A program made the translations under genes and the position numbers. Below the pieces are notes generated by a model. The model worked only from the letters and a program-made list of their open reading frames with translations. It searched no databases and had not been told where the DNA came from. Below, piece after piece: positions 5,408 through 5,787 of a stretch of 5,787 bases of DNA; the first letter of the stretch is position 1, and every line of letters begins with the position of its first letter. Origin of the DNA: Nitrospinota bacterium (GTDB lineage Bacteria > Tectomicrobia > Entotheonellia > J063); NCBI GenBank assembly GCA_003696125.1, contig RFHZ01000389.1:1-5787 (forward strand). Reading direction: 5' to 3'.

Positions 5408-5787
5408 ATGATACCTCGTCAGGCAGAAGTGGTGGTGATTGGCGGAGGAGCCCGGGGAGCCTCGATTACCTATCATCTGGCCAAAGCCGGTGTGGAGGTG
5501 GTGCTTGTGGAGCGAGACGAGCTGGCCGCAGGAGCGTCCGGAGCCAACTTTGCCCTCATCAATGTCTCTGGCAAAACCCCAGACTACTATACCAGGTTGA
5601 GCCTGGCCAGTGCCGATCTCTACCCGGGACTGGCCGAGGAGCTGGATACCGATCTGGAGTACGAGCGAGAGGGGAACATGATCCGGGTGGTCGAGCGGGA
5701 AGAAGAGCTGGAGGTGGTGCAGGCTTTTGTCCAGCAACAGAACCAGGTTCCCGGTGTAACCATGCAGTTTCTGGATGGCAAAGAGGC
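5408..5787 (+). CDS. FAD-dependent oxidoreductase, DadA/glycine-sarcosine oxidase type (N-terminal part)
   Basis: These are the first 126 residues of a flavoprotein of the D-amino-acid/sarcosine/glycine oxidase (DAO) fold, cut by the window end. The start is well supported: AGGAG at 5397-5401 lies six bases before the ATG. The dinucleotide-binding fold is complete: strand EVVVIGGGARGAS (7-19) with the GxGxxG glycines 12, 14 and 17, a helix ITYHLAKAG, then VVLVERD (31-37) with Glu35 placed to bind the FAD ribose. GASGANFALIN (42-52) matches the 'SG.N.G' block after the fold. SLASADLYPGLAEEL and YEREGNMIRV are typical of the DadA-like group that includes beta subunits of sarcosine, proline and opine oxidases. 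Arg16 is in a position normally held by a small or aliphatic residue. The gene lies 49 bases after the regulator, in the same direction. It probably oxidises an imported amino acid or amine. The exact substrate and any partner subunits are not visible. Confidence 0.9.
   Translation, partial: MIPRQAEVVVIGGGARGASITYHLAKAGVEVVLVERDELAAGASGANFALINVSGKTPDYYTRLSLASADLYPGLAEELDTDLEYEREGNMIRVVEREEELEVVQAFVQQQNQVPGVTMQFLDGKE

Overview
This window is most of a bacterial peptide-type (Dpp/Opp family) ABC importer operon. It is followed by a co-directional GntR-family regulator and the start of a FAD-dependent amine/amino-acid oxidase. All six genes are on the + strand and packed closely. Purine-rich Shine-Dalgarno sequences, a GC content that looks moderately high by eye, and the binding protein-permease-permease-ATPase-ATPase order indicate a bacterium. 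The style would fit a Chloroflexota or other soil or thermophilic lineage, but nothing in the window fixes the taxonomy and that guess is weak.

Layout. Bases 1-64 form a perfect inverted repeat (27-bp arms, 10-bp spacer) overlapping coding sequence at the very edge, most likely a contig-end fold-back artefact. Up to 563 runs the C-terminal part of an extracytoplasmic solute-binding protein. The 187-bp gap at 564-750 holds a long imperfect hairpin (605-671) with no T-tract, placed where differential expression of a binding protein over its permeases is often set. Then come dppB (751-1719), dppC (1731-2648), dppD (2652-3644) and dppF (3641-4678). The GntR/FCD regulator (4675-5358) is coupled to dppF by an ATGA overlap. 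After a 49-bp gap, a DadA-like flavoprotein oxidoreductase begins at 5408 and runs off the window.

How they work together. The binding protein would deliver a small peptide-like, opine-like or amino-acid-derived solute to the DppB/DppC channel. DppD and DppF would power import, and the flavoenzyme would oxidise the imported amine or amino acid or a product of it. The GntR/FCD protein is a good candidate for a ligand-responsive repressor of the set. The genes and families are clear; the substrate is inferred only from gene context. I saw no tRNA, rRNA, CRISPR array, insertion sequence or phage gene, and no convincing sign of an undescribed system. The points most worth checking are the terminal palindrome, the intergenic hairpin, the early C-terminal end of the binding protein, the dppF start codon, and the missing metal-ligand Asp in the regulator.
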